DNA of 64,000 nt from CAVYUC01 sp963816685 (GCA_963816685.1 CAWFMB010000029.1:62001-126000); one strand, 5' to 3'. Positions 35,544 through 45,514 are shown, counted from the first letter of the stretch. Notes: generated from the sequence alone by a model not told the origin. Program-made: numbers and translations.

Positions 35544-38500
35544 TTATTCAATTATCAATTTTTTTACTGTTTCATTATGGATATTTAAAGATCGCACATA
35601 ATACTTTCCCGAGGGAAACTGGAATATATATATTTTATTTAATGCTGATTTTACAGGTTGTTTTATTAAAGTTTTACCCTGGTCATTTATTAATTCAATA
35701 TCTGTTTTGAGATAAGGTTTATAGGTATAGTCGATGTTGACAACAGTACTTGCCGGATTAGGATACATTTTAAAATCATATGAAATTACCGGATTGTACT
35801 CACGTTGGTATTTTTCAGATGCTGACCATTTAAAATATGGATTATCGGGATCTTTAAGTGGCTCATTCGGAATTTTCTCAGGAATGGTTTCCACCGTTAA
35901 ATTAACCACCACAATACTATCACAACCTGATGATGAAGTTAATATGCGCTGGTACTGGCCGCTCTCATTCCATCCAAAATAATTTTCGTCCTCTAAAATT
36001 ATAGTGTCTTCAATTAAAGTATATGCCGGATTTACCCAGAGATATGTTGTTACAATACTGTCTTTACCAGATTTGGTTTTAAAATTTCTTTTATATTCTC
36101 CTGTTTCGGTCCATCCTTCATAAGAATTCCCTTCGCAAATGCTTATTTCTTCAGAGGTATAATAAGGAGAAAAAAAAAGATAAGTAGTTACAATACTGTC
36201 ACAACCTGTTACTGAAGTTAAAATTCGTGTATATTCTCCGGGCGTTGTCCATCCATTGTAACTGCTATCCGGTGGAACATTAACATCTTCAGTAATTCTA
36301 AATATTGGATTTACTTCCAGTTTGGTAGTAACAATGCTATCACCGCCTGATACAGTTGAAAATGTTCGTTTATAAACTCCGGTTGTATCCCAACCAGAAT
36401 ATTCCTGACCCTGACAAATGGAAACATATTCTTCAACTTTTACTGTTTGTGGATTTTTAACTGTAAGATTGGTTATAATGGTGCTGTCGCATCCTGTTGA
36501 AGAAGTGAAAATTCGTTCATATTGACCGGGTTCAGTCCAGTCCAAATAATTTTCACCCTTCATAATTGTAATATTTTCTGTTACCAAAATTGTATCTTTT
36601 ATCCACAGGTTAGTAGTTACAATACTATCCTGTCCTGTTCTTGTTTTTAACGTTCTGTTATATATTCCAGGTTCACTCCAGCCGCTGTATTTTTCTCCCT
36701 TGCAAATTGAAATATCTTCTTCAATTTCAATTGCGGATTCCTGATTGTCTGTAGTGTCAGTGTCAGGAAATAATATTACTGAAGTATAAGGTTGAATCAC
36801 AATTGTTTTTTTATATTTTTCCCCAACTGCATCCACCATAGGGTACCTGAGAGGGACTGATCTTGGCGTTCTTTCAGCATTATATTCAAATATTACTGCA
36901 TTCGGATCTTCCGGAGCCGGTGATAATTTGGAATTCAAATCTTTGCCAGTATTTTTCTGCCATTCCTGGAAAGTCAGATAGATATTTGAGTATCCTGGAT
37001 AATTTATGAAGAAATTTTTATCAGTTTCTTTGTAGACAGTAAAATGATTACCTGAAGAAGTACCAAAATTAATATCGTTTATAACTGATGAAAAATAAAT
37101 TGCCAGCTGGCTGTTATTGGCAGGCACAAATATATTATTATCAATTACATTTCCTGAAAGGGCTTCCTCACCTTTCAGATTCAGGAAAAGTAATTGTTTC
37201 TCATTTCCGTAAACAGTATTTTTTTCAATTTTATTATTAAAAGCTCTGTGCATCTTAATTCCTGCAGAGCAGTAAGCAATTGTATTTCCAACGGTAAGAA
37301 CATCAGAAACCGGTTCATCAAGATAAATTCCGTCTGCCATGCAATATGTTCTGTTTGTTCCTTCCGGAGCGCTTATTCCATTTATGATAATGTTTCCGGT
37401 AATTACCCGGTTTGGATATCTTGTTGAAGAAGTGTATATTCCGCCACCATCATCGGTCAACCATGCAGAAGTTGTTAATAAAATTATTTTTGATGGTTGT
37501 ATTGCCGCCTCGTAAATGAATTCCGTTATATCCGGTATTTTCAATCCTGTTATATTCAATGAAGGTATTATCTCCATTGGAAGAAATTGCTGTCATCCCA
37601 TAGCTCCAATGGACAGCACCAGGCACTAGCCCGTATATTTTATTTTGTTCGATATGATTGTCTGTATTTTCGACCCATGAATATATGGCGTGATTAGAGG
37701 AATATTGAATATGGCAATTTTCTATTTTTAGATGGGAACCACCTTCAGCCGATATCGCATTGTTTCCGCTAAATAAAATATTACAATTTTGAATGTTTAG
37801 GTTATTTGAATCGTGAACTGTTAAAAGCATCACAATTGGCTCCTGTAAAAGTCAATTCGTTAAAGGTTAAATGTATTTTTGGTCGTTAATTGCAACTAAC
37901 GTATCTACAATACTTGCTTTTACCAAAGTATCGGTAGGTAATGAGTTATAATACATATAAAAATATGTTCCGTCATAAAACCACTCCCCCGGTTGATCCA
38001 GCGTTTTTAAATCATTTTGAATGAAAAATCCGAATTCATTTGAAATGATATTTTTTCCTGATGTATTTTTATAACTTACTTTATTGTCGATATGACTAAT
38101 AATTGGCTCCCGTGTTAGCGTCCACCGATTTTTTCTGATAACAATTTCAGCTCCTTTCCAGTTAAGTCCACCGGTTAGCTGATCGCTGATAATCCAATCT
38201 GCATCATTTTTGAAAGAATTAATAGTTAAATAGCCCCTGTTCGGATAACGGCCAACCGGAGTATTTTTTCCATTTACAGTTACCATATTTAATTCTTTGC
38301 CTGAATATAAGTATGCCCGGTAAATATGATTATTATGTAATTGCCAGTTTGTAACATGAGTAAAACCACTTATCACCGGATTGGAGCCAGTTCCATAAGC
38401 ACCATAAACAATTGGAGAATTTGCTGTCCCTGAATAATTTACTTTTAAACTTCCATGAAATGAATCGCCCCGGCGAAATAAAATAATATCTCCCGGGTGA

Positions 38501-38721
38501 AAGATTGTCCGGTTTACTTTTGCAAGGCTTTGCCAGGCAGTAGTTGCTGAAGTACCTGGATTCCTGTCATTCCCGTCAGCACTAACATAGTAAACATTTG
38601 CATATATCTGTGATGAAACGATCAGAATTAATATTACTAAAATTGAACAGAATTTTGGGGAAATTAATTCTTTTATTTTAAACGATTTAATCGAATTATT
38701 TGACGCAGTTTTGTCAGGCAT
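35544..38721 (-). pseudogene. Second T9SS-secreted beta-helix protein with Cys-alternating repeats, frameshifted
   Basis: A shorter paralogue of the neighbouring giant, about 1055 residues when joined from 38721-37867, 37833-37450 and 37577-35544. It has a signal peptide ending near SQIYA, the same opening (YYVSADGNDRNPGTS), beta-helix repeats with DDGGGIYTSS, six repeats of about 45 residues, and a T9SS tail (YPNPASTVVNIDYTY). The cadherin-like, LamG-like and inserted jelly-roll modules of the larger paralogue are absent. Frame breaks lie near 37868 (A5 where A6 would restore the frame), 37830 and 37455 (one extra C). Between breaks the sequence is intact. Function is likely surface polysaccharide binding or cleavage, by inference. 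Confidence 0.78.
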
Positions 38722-39309
38722 TTTTTGTTGTAATTTATTAAAACATTCTCGGTGTTCTTAACTCTACTAACAAATTTATGGAAAAGTTGTTGTAATATAA
38801 CTAACAAAATTTGAATATGTTATCATTTAAATTTCCAAATGAATAATATTCATAAATACCTTTTAGATTACACAGCATTTTTAGTAGAAAATTCTAAGTA
38901 TAATTCAGTAAAATTTAGAATATTATCTTTTAAGTTGATTCTTTATGTAAACATAAGTTTTATTTGATTATGGTCATTTGCGCAAAACATTTTTAATTGT
39001 TTGTTTATGTTTTATTTAGAAATTTAATTTTTAAAAAAAGAGCATTCCCTTGATCGAAATTTGCCAAAAATGAACTTATCTTTTTTATAAGGTGCTTAAT
39101 TTTCTAAATTTCGAATAAAGAATAAAATTTTGCTCAAGAAAATTAAACCAGTAAATTATTAAGTTTTCTTTTCTTTGCTATTATAACATTCAAGTAAATA
39201 TTAAATTATGAAGAAATTAAACCTCAATCATTGTGTATTTTTGTGGTCGCAATGTTGAAATAGTAATTTTGAATGAACAGATAAAAAAGACAGATTTAAA
39301 ATAAAAATT
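38722..39309. other. AT-rich intergenic region
   Basis: 588 very AT-rich bases between the divergent secreted gene and the aldolase gene. It should hold both promoters. A TATTTTTG box at 39236-39243 suits the aldolase. No small gene or strong hairpin is visible. Confidence 0.5.
39236..39243 (+). promoter_or_regulatory. Probable -7 box for the aldolase gene
   Basis: TATTTTTG fits the Bacteroidota -7 consensus TAnnTTTG and lies 66 bases ahead of the ATG. No good -33 TTG at the usual 19-21 spacing was found, so the call is moderate. Confidence 0.45.
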
Positions 39310-40389
39310 ATGGGAAAAATATCAGAAGTTGTTAAACCAGGTGTGGTTACCGGTTCCGATTTGCAGTTCATTTTTAAAGTAGCAAAAGAAAATAAATTTG
39401 CAATTCCTGCTGTAAATGTGGTGGGGTCTTCATCAGTGAATGCGGCAATGGAAGCTGCAAAAGTGGCACATGCTCCAATTATGATTCAGTTCTCGAATGG
39501 AGGGGCTATTTTTAATGCGGGCAAAGGCTTGAAACTGGAAGGCCAAAAGGCTGCCATTCTTGGTGCAGTTGCAGGGGCAAAACATATACACACTCTGGCT
39601 GAAGCTTATGGAGTTAGGGTAATTTTACACACAGACCATTCCGCAAAAAAATTATTACCCTGGATTGATGGATTACTTGACGAAAGCGAAAAATACTTTG
39701 CCGAAACCGGAAAACCGCTATTTAGTTCTCACATGCTGGATCTTTCAGAAGAACCACTGGAAGAGAATATTGAAATTTGTAAGAATTATCTGGGAAGAAT
39801 GAGCAAAATGGGAATGACCCTCGAAATTGAATTGGGAATAACAGGTGGCGAAGAAGACGGCGTGGATAATTCAAGTGTTGATAGTTCAAAATTATATACT
39901 CAGCCCGAAGAAGTTTGTTATGCTTATGAAGAATTAAGCAAAATCAGCCCCAATTTTACTATTGCTGCATCTTTTGGTAATGTTCATGGAGTATATAAGC
40001 CCGGAAATGTAAAATTGATGCCAGTGATTCTTAAAAATTCGCAGGAATATATTAAAGAAAAACTGAATCTTGATAATAACCAACCGGTTAATTTTGTTTT
40101 TCATGGTGGCTCAGGTTCGTCGGAAGCTGAAATTAAGGAAGCCATTGGTTATGGTGTAATTAAAATGAATATTGATACCGATACTCAATGGGCATATTGG
40201 GAAGGTATTAAAGAGTTTGAAGCTGCCAACCACGATTATTTACAGGGACAAATTGGTAATCCGGAAGGTGAAGACAAACCAAATAAAAAGTTCTATGATC
40301 CACGTGTTTGGATTCGGAAAGCTGAAGAATCAATGATTGCGCGTTTACAAAAAGCTTTTGAAGATTTAAATGCTGTAAATAGCTTATAA
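39310..40389 (+). CDS. fbaA: Class II fructose-bisphosphate aldolase
   Basis: Cleaves fructose 1,6-bisphosphate to dihydroxyacetone phosphate and glyceraldehyde 3-phosphate in glycolysis, and runs in reverse in gluconeogenesis. At 359 residues it is the long class IIa (E. coli FbaA-like) form. Zinc ligands are visible: HTDHSAKK (His near 108-111), FGNVHGVYKPGN and FVFHGGSGSSEAEI, with the phosphate-binding NIDTDTQWAYW near residue 285. It is a single-gene unit: an AT-rich gap in front and a terminator behind. Confidence 0.96.
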   Translation: MGKISEVVKPGVVTGSDLQFIFKVAKENKFAIPAVNVVGSSSVNAAMEAAKVAHAPIMIQFSNGGAIFNAGKGLKLEGQKAAILGAVAGAKHIHTLAEAYGVRVILHTDHSAKKLLPWIDGLLDESEKYFAETGKPLFSSHMLDLSEEPLEENIEICKNYLGRMSKMGMTLEIELGITGGEEDGVDNSSVDSSKLYTQPEEVCYAYEELSKISPNFTIAASFGNVHGVYKPGNVKLMPVILKNSQEYIKEKLNLDNNQPVNFVFHGGSGSSEAEIKEAIGYGVIKMNIDTDTQWAYWEGIKEFEAANHDYLQGQIGNPEGEDKPNKKFYDPRVWIRKAEESMIARLQKAFEDLNAVNSL

Positions 40390-40410
40390 AATTTTATTAT
40401 TTTAAAAAAT

Positions 40411-40455
40411 AAGCCCCGGAGAATTAATTTCACAAATTTTCCGGGGTTTGTTTTT
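40411..40455 (+). terminator. Terminator after the aldolase gene
   Basis: CCCCGGA (40414-40420) pairs with TCCGGGG (40440-40446), extended by A-T pairs inside the loop, then GTTTGTTTTT. It lies 25 bases past the stop and faces the convergent gene at 40465-41292, so it may serve both. Confidence 0.8.
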
Positions 40456-40464
40456 AAATACTGA

Positions 40465-41292
40465 CTACAATATTTCGTAATAGTGGTCTATGAATTTCTT
40501 AGGATTTTTCAGATGAATTCCATCGGGTAAAAAATTTGAATCATTTAAGAAAATGAGCTTATTAAAATAATACTCAAATTCTCTTTCAAGGTTTGTTTCT
40601 GCAATTTCTGTTTTGTCAATTTTCTGAATATCATCATATTTTTGATCGCTTACCGGAGCAGGTATTAATATAAATTTGAAATTATACTGTTCACTTAATT
40701 TTTTCATTTTGAATAGATATTCTTTTGAAATAGGAGAAAGAAAGGTATAATTTTTCTGATCTTCTAATTCAAAATCAGGCGACCAGTTAGATGTTAAAAC
40801 ATAGGGATTCCTACTCAAATGATAAAAAGGAATTTTTTGAATTTGAACATTAACATTTTCAGAAAACAGAGGTTTGTTTTCCCGCGTGTAAAAAGGTTTT
40901 AAAAAATAGTGAAAAGTATAAACTTCATCTAAATTATTTATAAAACTTTCGGGATTATATACAAGGAAAACAGAATCAATAGAATTCCCCGCTTTTAAAT
41001 AATTGTGCAGTAGAATATAATGTCCAACTATTCCTATGGCTTTGTTGCATGCAACAGAATTGAATGATCTAAAAGAAGAATCGGCAGGAAATAACTGATC
41101 TCCAACACTGTCTCCTAAAATCAGTTTGTTAAAATTATGTTTTTGGTTGCTTTTATCGATACACCTGTAGATGCCGTTGCCTATTAAGTATTGTTTGTAA
41201 AAACCAGTATATTTAATAAGAAGAACAGCAGAATAAGTTAAAATAAAAAAAGATAACGCGAATTTAAAGCAGTTGCGAATAAAGTATTTCAT
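40465..41292 (-). CDS. Membrane-anchored SGNH-like protein, unknown substrate
   Basis: A 275-residue protein with an N-terminal membrane helix (about 8-26) and an SGNH-like periplasmic domain: block I is LILGDSVGDQLF with candidate Ser62, and LPDGIHLKNPKKF near the end supplies the Asp and His of block V. It is related in fold to the MBOAT partners at 13469 and 53763 but has no MBOAT neighbour. A role in acyl modification of a surface glycan is possible. It stands alone, convergent with the aldolase gene. Confidence 0.6.
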   Translation of the reverse strand: MKYFIRNCFKFALSFFILTYSAVLLIKYTGFYKQYLIGNGIYRCIDKSNQKHNFNKLILGDSVGDQLFPADSSFRSFNSVACNKAIGIVGHYILLHNYLKAGNSIDSVFLVYNPESFINNLDEVYTFHYFLKPFYTRENKPLFSENVNVQIQKIPFYHLSRNPYVLTSNWSPDFELEDQKNYTFLSPISKEYLFKMKKLSEQYNFKFILIPAPVSDQKYDDIQKIDKTEIAETNLEREFEYYFNKLIFLNDSNFLPDGIHLKNPKKFIDHYYEIL

Positions 41293-41483
41293 GTTGTTGT
41301 TAGTAAGATTTTCAGCTCTTTTAAATTAAGTTATTTTTATTTGAAAAACAATTTTACAGGTAATTATTAACTTTCTTAGCAATGCGGGCAAAATCTAATT
41401 ATTTGTTAATAAAATAAATACGCAGTTTTTTAAATCGAATAAATTCATTTTTTATATTTATGCCCAACAAAAATAAAAAATCC

Positions 41484-42371
41484 ATGGAGAATATTCCTGT
41501 ACTTACTGTTTCCGGAAATTCGCTTGCCAAAACATATGAAACTGCTTTAATTGCTTTATATGAAAAGGGCACCCGCTTTAAAACCCAGTATGATAAACCA
41601 GGCGACCCGCTTAGCATCGACTGTACCATGAATATGACTGTTCTGGAACCGGAAACTGATCCGATGATTCACATGGCTTTTCCGGGTGGAATTGAAGATT
41701 TAAGAGAATATGTTCTTGAATTGAAGGGATTTAAAGATCATTGGGTGAAAAATATCAATGACGAAAATGACACCCGCTGGGAATATACTTATCATGGCCG
41801 GCTTAAAAACTATGGCATTTGGAAAGAACTTGTTGACGGAACATCTGCAGATTCAGGACCATTTAAGGTGGATCAGATTGAAAGTGTAATCGGCAAACTA
41901 TCGTCTCAGCCCTTTACTCGTCAGGCACAAATGATTACCTGGATGCCAAATCTTGATAATTCCTGTTATGATCCCCCATGTTTGCAATCGCTTTGGTACC
42001 GTATTTTGGAAGATGAAGAAGGAATTTACTGGCTGAACTGCAACATCCGTTTTCGAAGTAACGACGCCTGGGGAGCCAGCTTTATGAACATGTTCGGGTT
42101 TATTCAATTCAACAAGGAAGTAATTGCTGCGGGGGTAACCGCAAAAACCGGTAAAACAGTGAAATTGGGCCGGCTGAACTGGCAGGCAGATTCATATCAC
42201 ATTTATGGGAAAGACATTCAGGCAGCAAAAGAACGACTCTTCGACCGCGTAGGCGAAATGCTCTTCGAAGAACGAACCATGCCATTTAACGATCCATTTA
42301 TCCGTGATATGTATGATCAGGCAGAACCTGCAGTCATTCAGAAAATAAAAGAATTTGATGATCGTCACTAA
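41484..42371 (+). CDS. Divergent thymidylate-synthase-fold protein
   Basis: About 295 residues with the core of thymidylate synthase/dCMP hydroxymethylase. DPPCLQSLWYRI holds the candidate nucleophile (Cys166 from the start used here), RFRSNDAWGASFMNMFGF matches the phosphate- and base-binding RSxD...G...N stretch, and DSYHIYGKD matches the DxHxY block. It departs from ThyA in several ways: Leu follows the nucleophile where ThyA has His, the amino end is different, and the usual C-terminal segment is absent. The base-facing Asn is kept, which favours a uridylate. An ATG at 41460 is in frame, but a -7-like TATATTTA (41453-41460) abuts it, so I prefer 41484. It could be this organism's ThyA or a modified-nucleotide enzyme. 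Confidence 0.7.
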   Translation: MENIPVLTVSGNSLAKTYETALIALYEKGTRFKTQYDKPGDPLSIDCTMNMTVLEPETDPMIHMAFPGGIEDLREYVLELKGFKDHWVKNINDENDTRWEYTYHGRLKNYGIWKELVDGTSADSGPFKVDQIESVIGKLSSQPFTRQAQMITWMPNLDNSCYDPPCLQSLWYRILEDEEGIYWLNCNIRFRSNDAWGASFMNMFGFIQFNKEVIAAGVTAKTGKTVKLGRLNWQADSYHIYGKDIQAAKERLFDRVGEMLFEERTMPFNDPFIRDMYDQAEPAVIQKIKEFDDRH

Positions 42372-42402
42372 TTATAGGAAATTATCGTCGAATCCTCATT
42401 AA

Positions 42403-43338
42403 ATGAAGTCAATGAAAAGGAAAAAATTTGTATTTCTGATAACGTTTATCTCAGTTGTTTTTGTAACAACTGCACAAAACCACAATTACATTGAAATTAC
42501 AAGCAAAGATGTGAAATTAGCAGTTGATTTGAAAGTGGGGGGAAGGGTGATGGAATATTCGAAAAATGGAAACAACGTAATTTTTGTGCGCCCCGAAGAA
42601 GATAATAATTCAGATCCCGATGGTGGCCGCTGTGATTTTGGTCCGGAACAACTTGCACCGCCACATCCGGAAACATGGTTGGAAAATTGGAAGCTGGAGG
42701 AAAAAAGGCCGGATTACATTAAAATTAAAAGCCAGGTTGCAGAACAGGCCGGTGTACAACTGGTTCGGGAATTTAAACTGGATGAAGTTTCATCTCACCT
42801 TGTATTCACGCAAACAATCATCAATGTCAGCGATTCATTGCAACGTTATTGCCACTGGAGCCGGACGTTTGGCGAAAAAAACGGAATTTGTCTTGCACCA
42901 TTAAATCCAAATAGCAGGTTTCCCAAAGGATACATGGTTTACACAGGAAACAATAAACTTGATTATTCTCCTGCCGGAGGAGAAAACGAGCGGGTGCGTA
43001 ACAGTATTCTCGAAATTACCGGGCCACCGCAAAATGCAAAATTTATAACCGATGGCTCTGAAGGTTGGTTAGCCTATATTACTCCGGACAACCAGCTTTT
43101 TGTCAAGAAGTTTGAAGTGAATCCAAATAAAATTTATGGCGAAATGACTGGTGCTACTGTTTCATTATGGTACAATCGTGAAGGAATTTGCGAAATAGAA
43201 CCGATTGGTCCGTGGGAATGGATTGATCCGGGTAAAAACATTTCGTTCACCGAAAATTGGTATTTGATGGATTTTAAATATCCTGAAAATAAAAATGTGG
43301 ATTTGGAGGAAATCAGAAAGATTGTGAAAAATTTGTAA
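42403..43338 (+). CDS. Secreted DUF4380-like (aldose-mutarotase-fold) protein
   Basis: 311 residues with a signal peptide (ends near FVTTAQ). The body is all-beta, with an opening VGGRVMEYS strand and a late WYNREGICEIEPIGPWEW segment, resembling DUF4380/galactose-mutarotase-like proteins of Bacteroidota. Such proteins are usually periplasmic and of unknown substrate. It starts 31 bases after the thymidylate-synthase-like gene and may be cotranscribed, though no functional link is evident. Confidence 0.6.
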   Translation: MKSMKRKKFVFLITFISVVFVTTAQNHNYIEITSKDVKLAVDLKVGGRVMEYSKNGNNVIFVRPEEDNNSDPDGGRCDFGPEQLAPPHPETWLENWKLEEKRPDYIKIKSQVAEQAGVQLVREFKLDEVSSHLVFTQTIINVSDSLQRYCHWSRTFGEKNGICLAPLNPNSRFPKGYMVYTGNNKLDYSPAGGENERVRNSILEITGPPQNAKFITDGSEGWLAYITPDNQLFVKKFEVNPNKIYGEMTGATVSLWYNREGICEIEPIGPWEWIDPGKNISFTENWYLMDFKYPENKNVDLEEIRKIVKNL

Positions 43339-43348
43339 TAACCGACTC

Positions 43349-44017
43349 TTAAAATAGCTGGTTGAATTTCTCTTTCAATATAACTTTTACTTCATCCATT
43401 GAAATTTCCTTTTCCAGTTCCTGCTGAATGGAAGTAACACCGTAGGTTGAAAACCCACATGGATTAATATAATTAAAATAGCGCATGTCGGTATTTACAT
43501 TCAGGGCGAAACCGTGCATGGTAACATAGCGGCTAACCCTTACTCCAATGGCGCAGATTTTACGGGCGCGGACTTTATGTCCGGCATCGAGCCAAACACC
43601 TGTGGCGCCTTCTTTCCGGCTGCCTTGCAATCCATATTCCGCAATCGTAGCAATAATGGCATCTTCCATTTTTTCAATGTATTCGCGCACCCCAATTTTA
43701 TAATATTCCAAATCGATAATTGGATAACCTACAATTTGCCCTGGTCCGTGGTAGGTAATATCACCGCCACGATTGATTTTATAGTAAGTGGCTTCAATTT
43801 TCTTCAGAAAACCGGCATTCGCCAGCAGGTTTTTTTCGTCGCCGCTTTTGCCCAGCGTGTAAACATGCGGATGCTCCACCAGTAAAAAAAAGTTTTTTAC
43901 AGCAGGTTTTTTTTCAGAACGCTTTTCTTCCACAACTTCAGTAAGAAGCTTTTCCTGGTAATCCCAGCATTCCTTGTAATCCTTTAAACCTAAATCGATG
44001 TAATTAAATTCTGCCAT
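43349..44017 (-). CDS. lipB: Octanoyl-[acyl-carrier-protein] transferase LipB
   Basis: LipB moves the octanoyl group from ACP to lipoyl domains. Marks are EHPHVYTLGKSG, RGGDITYHGPGQIVGYPI, the Lys in VRARKICAIGVR and the catalytic Cys in NPCGFSTYG. Length 222 is normal. The ATG overlaps by one base (TAATG) the stop that a neighbouring RelE-like frame would have, so it may be coupled to the toxin-antitoxin pair inserted between it and lipA. Confidence 0.95.
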   Translation of the reverse strand: MAEFNYIDLGLKDYKECWDYQEKLLTEVVEEKRSEKKPAVKNFFLLVEHPHVYTLGKSGDEKNLLANAGFLKKIEATYYKINRGGDITYHGPGQIVGYPIIDLEYYKIGVREYIEKMEDAIIATIAEYGLQGSRKEGATGVWLDAGHKVRARKICAIGVRVSRYVTMHGFALNVNTDMRYFNYINPCGFSTYGVTSIQQELEKEISMDEVKVILKEKFNQLF

Positions 44018-44292
44018 TATTTTTTAGGAAATTTTTTATAGATATCTTTCCTATGCAACATGATAATAAATCTGATATTCGATTTGCTGGTGAGTTCACA
44101 ACCAATTCAGTAATTACCTGATTTTATTCTGTAATAGTTTGAGAAACCAGTTAATTTTTTGATGTTGGAAATATCCGATATTTTTGTAGAATTTTCACAT
44201 TCAATAATGATTTTCTCAACATTTTTAAGAGCTCTGGAATCATTAATTTTCGCCAGACTTTTGAGAAATGATTTGTCAAACTCAACCTTCAT
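44017..44292 (-). pseudogene. RelE/ParE-like toxin with in-frame stop
   Basis: The frame MKVEFDKSFLKSLAKI...FSNYYRIKSGNY reads as a RelE-superfamily mRNA-interferase-like toxin but meets TGA at 44109-44107 after 61 codons. Beyond the stop the same frame continues with a typical family tail (IGCELTSKSNIRFIIMLHR, then KDIYKKFP) to a TAA at 44019-44017. A CGA-to-TGA change at this codon, giving arginine where the family has it, would explain the break. The gene overlaps the antitoxin by 11 bases and lipB by 1. The toxin is most likely inactive, unless this is a sequence error. Confidence 0.75.
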
Positions 44293-44482
44293 TTCTGAGT
44301 TTATTCATTATTGTTTCCCGACTAACATTTTTTCCGGTTTTTTCAGCATCTATTAATTTGCCCAAAACTAAATCTTCGTATTGTTCATCATTAATAGCTA
44401 CAACTTCACCCCCCAACTCCTTCACAAGTTTCGATATCAAACGATTATTTTTATTGCCAATTTTTATTACAACTGCTCCCAT
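44282..44482 (-). CDS. Type II antitoxin-like small protein
   Basis: 66 residues from the ATG at 44482 (a TTG at 44491 is also in frame). It begins MGAVVIKIGNKNNRL and continues as an amphipathic acidic helix, the form of antitoxins that pair with RelE/ParE-type toxins. It overlaps the toxin frame by 11 bases, the usual gene order of antitoxin first. I do not recognise the exact family. It sits 51 bases behind lipA on the same strand. Confidence 0.6.
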   Translation of the reverse strand: MGAVVIKIGNKNNRLISKLVKELGGEVVAINDEQYEDLVLGKLIDAEKTGKNVSRETIMNKLRNEG

Positions 44483-44533
44483 TATAGTCAAAATTAATTA
44501 AATTCAGTAACAACTTTAAACCTTAAACTTTCT

Positions 44534-45397
44534 TCAGGCATTCACATGCTCTTCTGCCCTGTACGAACTTCTCACCAGCGGCGAACTTTCCACAAATTTA
44601 AAACCTTTTTCGCGGCCGATTTTACCGTATTCGTAAAACTGTTCCGGCGTAATGTATTCAAGAACCGGCATATGTTTTTTTGTTGGCGCCAGATACTGGC
44701 CAATGGTCATCACTTTGCAGCCGGCTTCCAGCAAATCGTCCATTGTTTGTACTACTTCTTCACGTGTTTCACCCAGCCCCAGCATAATTCCTGATTTTGC
44801 AACTTTATAGTGTTCAGCAACATATTTTACAACCTCCAGGCTGCGCCGGTATTTCGATGCAAACCGAACAAATGGTGTCAGCCGTTCCACAGTTTCAAGG
44901 TTGTGTGAAACTACATCCGGTCCTGCATCAATTACCTGCTGAATGAGTTCTTCTTTTCCCCGGAAATCAGGAATTAATACTTCTATTTTAGTTTCCGGGT
45001 TTACTCGTTTTACTTCGGTAATTGTGCGTGCCCAGATTTCAGCTCCCTGATCCTCCAAATCATCTCTGTCCACTGAGGTTATCACACAATGTTTCACGTT
45101 CATAATCCGTACAGATTCAGCCAGCTTCTCCGGTTCTTTTAAATCGGGAGCCAGTGGCCGGCCACTTTTTACTGCACAAAATTTACAGCGCCGCGTACAA
45201 ATATCGCCTAAAATCATAAATGTTGCCGTACCGCGGCTCCAGCATTCTCCAATATTGGGGCAATTTCCACTTGTACAAATTGTGTGTAATCCATGTTGGT
45301 TTACCAGATTTTTAACCATTGAATAGCTTTCGCCTTTTGGCATTTTCATCTTCATCCACTTCGGCAACCGCTGCCTTTCTTTCAACTCGTGCGCCAT
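44534..45397 (-). CDS. lipA: Lipoyl synthase (radical SAM)
   Basis: LipA inserts two sulfurs into protein-bound octanoate. The radical-SAM cluster is CTRRCKFCAV, and the auxiliary cluster cysteines are in TICTSGNCPNIGECWSRG. RSSYRAEEH at the end is the conserved C-terminal serine segment. I start at MAHELKERQR (ATG at 45397) giving 287 residues. A much earlier start is in frame but runs through the divergent promoter region and lacks family sequence. The -7 box TACTTTTG at 45414-45421 just upstream supports this start. Confidence 0.95.
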   Translation of the reverse strand: MAHELKERQRLPKWMKMKMPKGESYSMVKNLVNQHGLHTICTSGNCPNIGECWSRGTATFMILGDICTRRCKFCAVKSGRPLAPDLKEPEKLAESVRIMNVKHCVITSVDRDDLEDQGAEIWARTITEVKRVNPETKIEVLIPDFRGKEELIQQVIDAGPDVVSHNLETVERLTPFVRFASKYRRSLEVVKYVAEHYKVAKSGIMLGLGETREEVVQTMDDLLEAGCKVMTIGQYLAPTKKHMPVLEYITPEQFYEYGKIGREKGFKFVESSPLVRSSYRAEEHVNA

Positions 45398-45413
45398 ATT
45401 CTGATAGTTTGTG

Positions 45414-45421
45414 CAAAAGTA
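45414..45421 (-). promoter_or_regulatory. Probable -7 box for lipA
   Basis: On the minus strand TACTTTTG fits TAnnTTTG, with a TTG 20 bases upstream in the -33 position. It lies 16 bases from the chosen lipA start. Confidence 0.6.
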
Positions 45422-45514
45422 ACTTTTATTGATTAAAGTCGCAATGCGTTTATTTTTGTAATAAAAGCAGAATGTTAAAAGTTCTTTAAAGAACTGTTCT
45501 TTGGTTTTCAGTGT

